This document shows, piece after piece, positions 5,434 through 6,007 of a DNA stretch of 6,007 nt. Source of the stretch: Candidatus Nomurabacteria bacterium (GTDB lineage: Bacteria; Patescibacteriota; Saccharimonadia; Saccharimonadales; Saccharimonadaceae); contig JAISHL010000087.1 in NCBI GenBank assembly GCA_031262565.1, positions 1 to 6,007 of the forward strand, in the 5' to 3' direction. Within the stretch, counting starts at the first letter, position 1, and every line of letters starts with the position of its first letter. The translations under genes and the position numbers were made by a program. The notes under the pieces were generated by a model. That model saw only the letters and a program-made list of their open reading frames with translations, did no database searches and was not told the origin of the DNA.

Positions 5434-5796
5434 TTAATCATATAAATCAATATTCGATGATTTCTTGAATCTTTTTTTATTTGTTTGATTAACATATACA
5501 CAAATCAGTATAATACCAGGAACAGAATTCGGTATAAGTGTAGGTGAAGACGACGATATGTTAGCAAAACATATCAAACCTAAAATCCACCATAATCCTA
5601 TTGTGTAATTTTTAATTACAGCTAAACCAACTTTTTTTGATATTATACCAGCGATAACGTCATTTTTTCGCGCAACCATCTTGCATGCTACTATAATCCA
5701 CCCGAAAGGAATGAGCGCGAGAAAACCGAAAGCTTTACCTGTATCTTTTGTAATTTTCGATTTTTCAGCAGTTTTCCTCAAATCTGATTTACTCAT
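5434..5796 (-). CDS. Small three-segment membrane protein, unknown function
   Basis: 120 residues from ATG at 5796-5794; I do not recognise the family. A charged N-terminus (MSKSDLRKTAEKSKITKDTGK) precedes hydrophobic segments at about 23-39 (FGFLALIPFGWIIVACK), 64-80 (YTIGLWWILGLICFANI) and 90-103 (NSVPGIILICVYVN). The tail (104-120) is basic, then acidic. This start is preferred over an in-frame ATG nine codons upstream because GGGAGGG sits five bases before it and the longer version would run further into the preceding gene. Its first eight bases (ATGAGTAA) overlap the end of the upstream gene, which suggests translational coupling. The bidirectional terminator follows its stop. The gene is AT-rich compared with the sortase. 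A partner role for the upstream protein is inferred only from the overlap. Confidence 0.7.
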   Translation of the reverse strand: MSKSDLRKTAEKSKITKDTGKAFGFLALIPFGWIIVACKMVARKNDVIAGIISKKVGLAVIKNYTIGLWWILGLICFANISSSSPTLIPNSVPGIILICVYVNQTNKKRFKKSSNIDLYD

Positions 5797-6007
5797 TTTT
5801 ACCCTCCCGAATATTAACACCAAATTTAATCCGACTTACATTATTCTGCTTATATTTATTAGATTTTTTCCCGCCAAAACTAGCACTGAGGACGCGAATT
5901 GAGCCTTCTGTTTTTCCCTCTACTTCACCATTAACTTCATTACTCGCAACGGTCGCTATATCAAATTCAATCGCCCGATCCCCGCCTTGATATGAAGTAA
6001 AATAGAT
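5789..6007 (-). CDS. C-terminal fragment of a trypco2-like protein (cut by window edge)
   Basis: 72 C-terminal residues, open to the window edge, ending at TAA 5791-5789. The fragment shows three likely beta strands: AIEFDIATVAS (12-22), SIRVLSASFGG (36-46) and VSRIKFGVNI (57-66), with Gly-rich turns and a closing SRIKF signature. This resembles the trypsin-co-occurring domain 2 (trypco2) pattern known from proteins near trypsin-like proteases and conflict-system genes. I recognise it by pattern only, so the family call is tentative. It overlaps the small membrane protein gene by eight bases, so the two are almost surely co-transcribed. The N-terminus, and any protease or NTPase neighbour, lie outside the window. 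Confidence 0.55.
   Translation of the reverse strand: MYFTSYQGGDRAIEFDIATVASNEVNGEVEGKTEGSIRVLSASFGGKKSNKYKQNNVSRIKFGVNIREGKNE
5802..5808 (-). promoter_or_regulatory. Shine-Dalgarno for the small membrane protein
   Basis: GGGAGGG on the minus strand, five bases before ATG 5796-5794, inside the coding end of the preceding gene. It decides between two in-frame starts. Confidence 0.75.

Overview
The window reads as chromosomal DNA of a small-genome Gram-positive-like bacterium. My best guess is Candidatus Saccharibacteria (TM7) or another Patescibacteria lineage. This is an inference from the unusual GluRS (KLGKR loop, no zinc cysteines), single-pass surface proteins with very long low-complexity cytoplasmic arms, a sortase with a Tyr-rich N-terminal segment, and mixed translation starts (strong Shine-Dalgarno or almost no leader). 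No 16S rRNA or other decisive marker is present.

Layout. 1-756 (-): N-terminal 252 codons of glutamyl-tRNA synthetase, cut by the window edge. 819-2186 (-): membrane-anchored protein with a Q/K/R/T-rich cytoplasmic arm and a C-terminal DUF4367-like extracellular domain. 2187-2295: compact divergent promoter region with two sigma70-type promoters back to back. 2296-3717 (+): membrane-anchored PEGA plus beta-propeller protein. 3718-3870: convergent intergenic gap containing an open but start-less frame that may be a gene remnant, ending in a perfect palindrome that supplies a stop codon to both strands. 3871-5160 (-): sortase with a 194-residue cytoplasmic arm. 5161-5284: second divergent promoter region. 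5285-5372 (+): tRNA-Leu(CAA) with encoded CCA, followed by a bidirectional intrinsic terminator. 5434-6007 (-): a two-gene, AT-rich, overlapping unit with a three-segment small membrane protein and the C-terminus of a protein resembling trypsin-co-occurring domain 2 (trypco2).

How the genes fit together. The three central proteins share one plan: cytoplasmic N-terminus, one membrane helix after basic residues, and an extracytoplasmic C-terminal domain. They look like cell-envelope or surface components. The sortase would attach proteins outside the membrane, but no LPXTG-type substrate is visible here. gltX and tRNA-Leu are housekeeping translation genes. Base composition drops right of the tRNA: by hand count about 33% GC over 5461-5760, against about 56% over 4201-4380 in the sortase gene. 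The right edge may therefore be a tRNA-associated accessory insertion.

I found no CRISPR array, insertion sequence, rRNA or convincing complete new system. The best leads are the trypco2-like/membrane pair beside the tRNA, the shared long-arm architecture of the two minus-strand envelope proteins, the predicted near-leaderless gltX and sortase transcripts, and the start-less open frame at 3711-3887.
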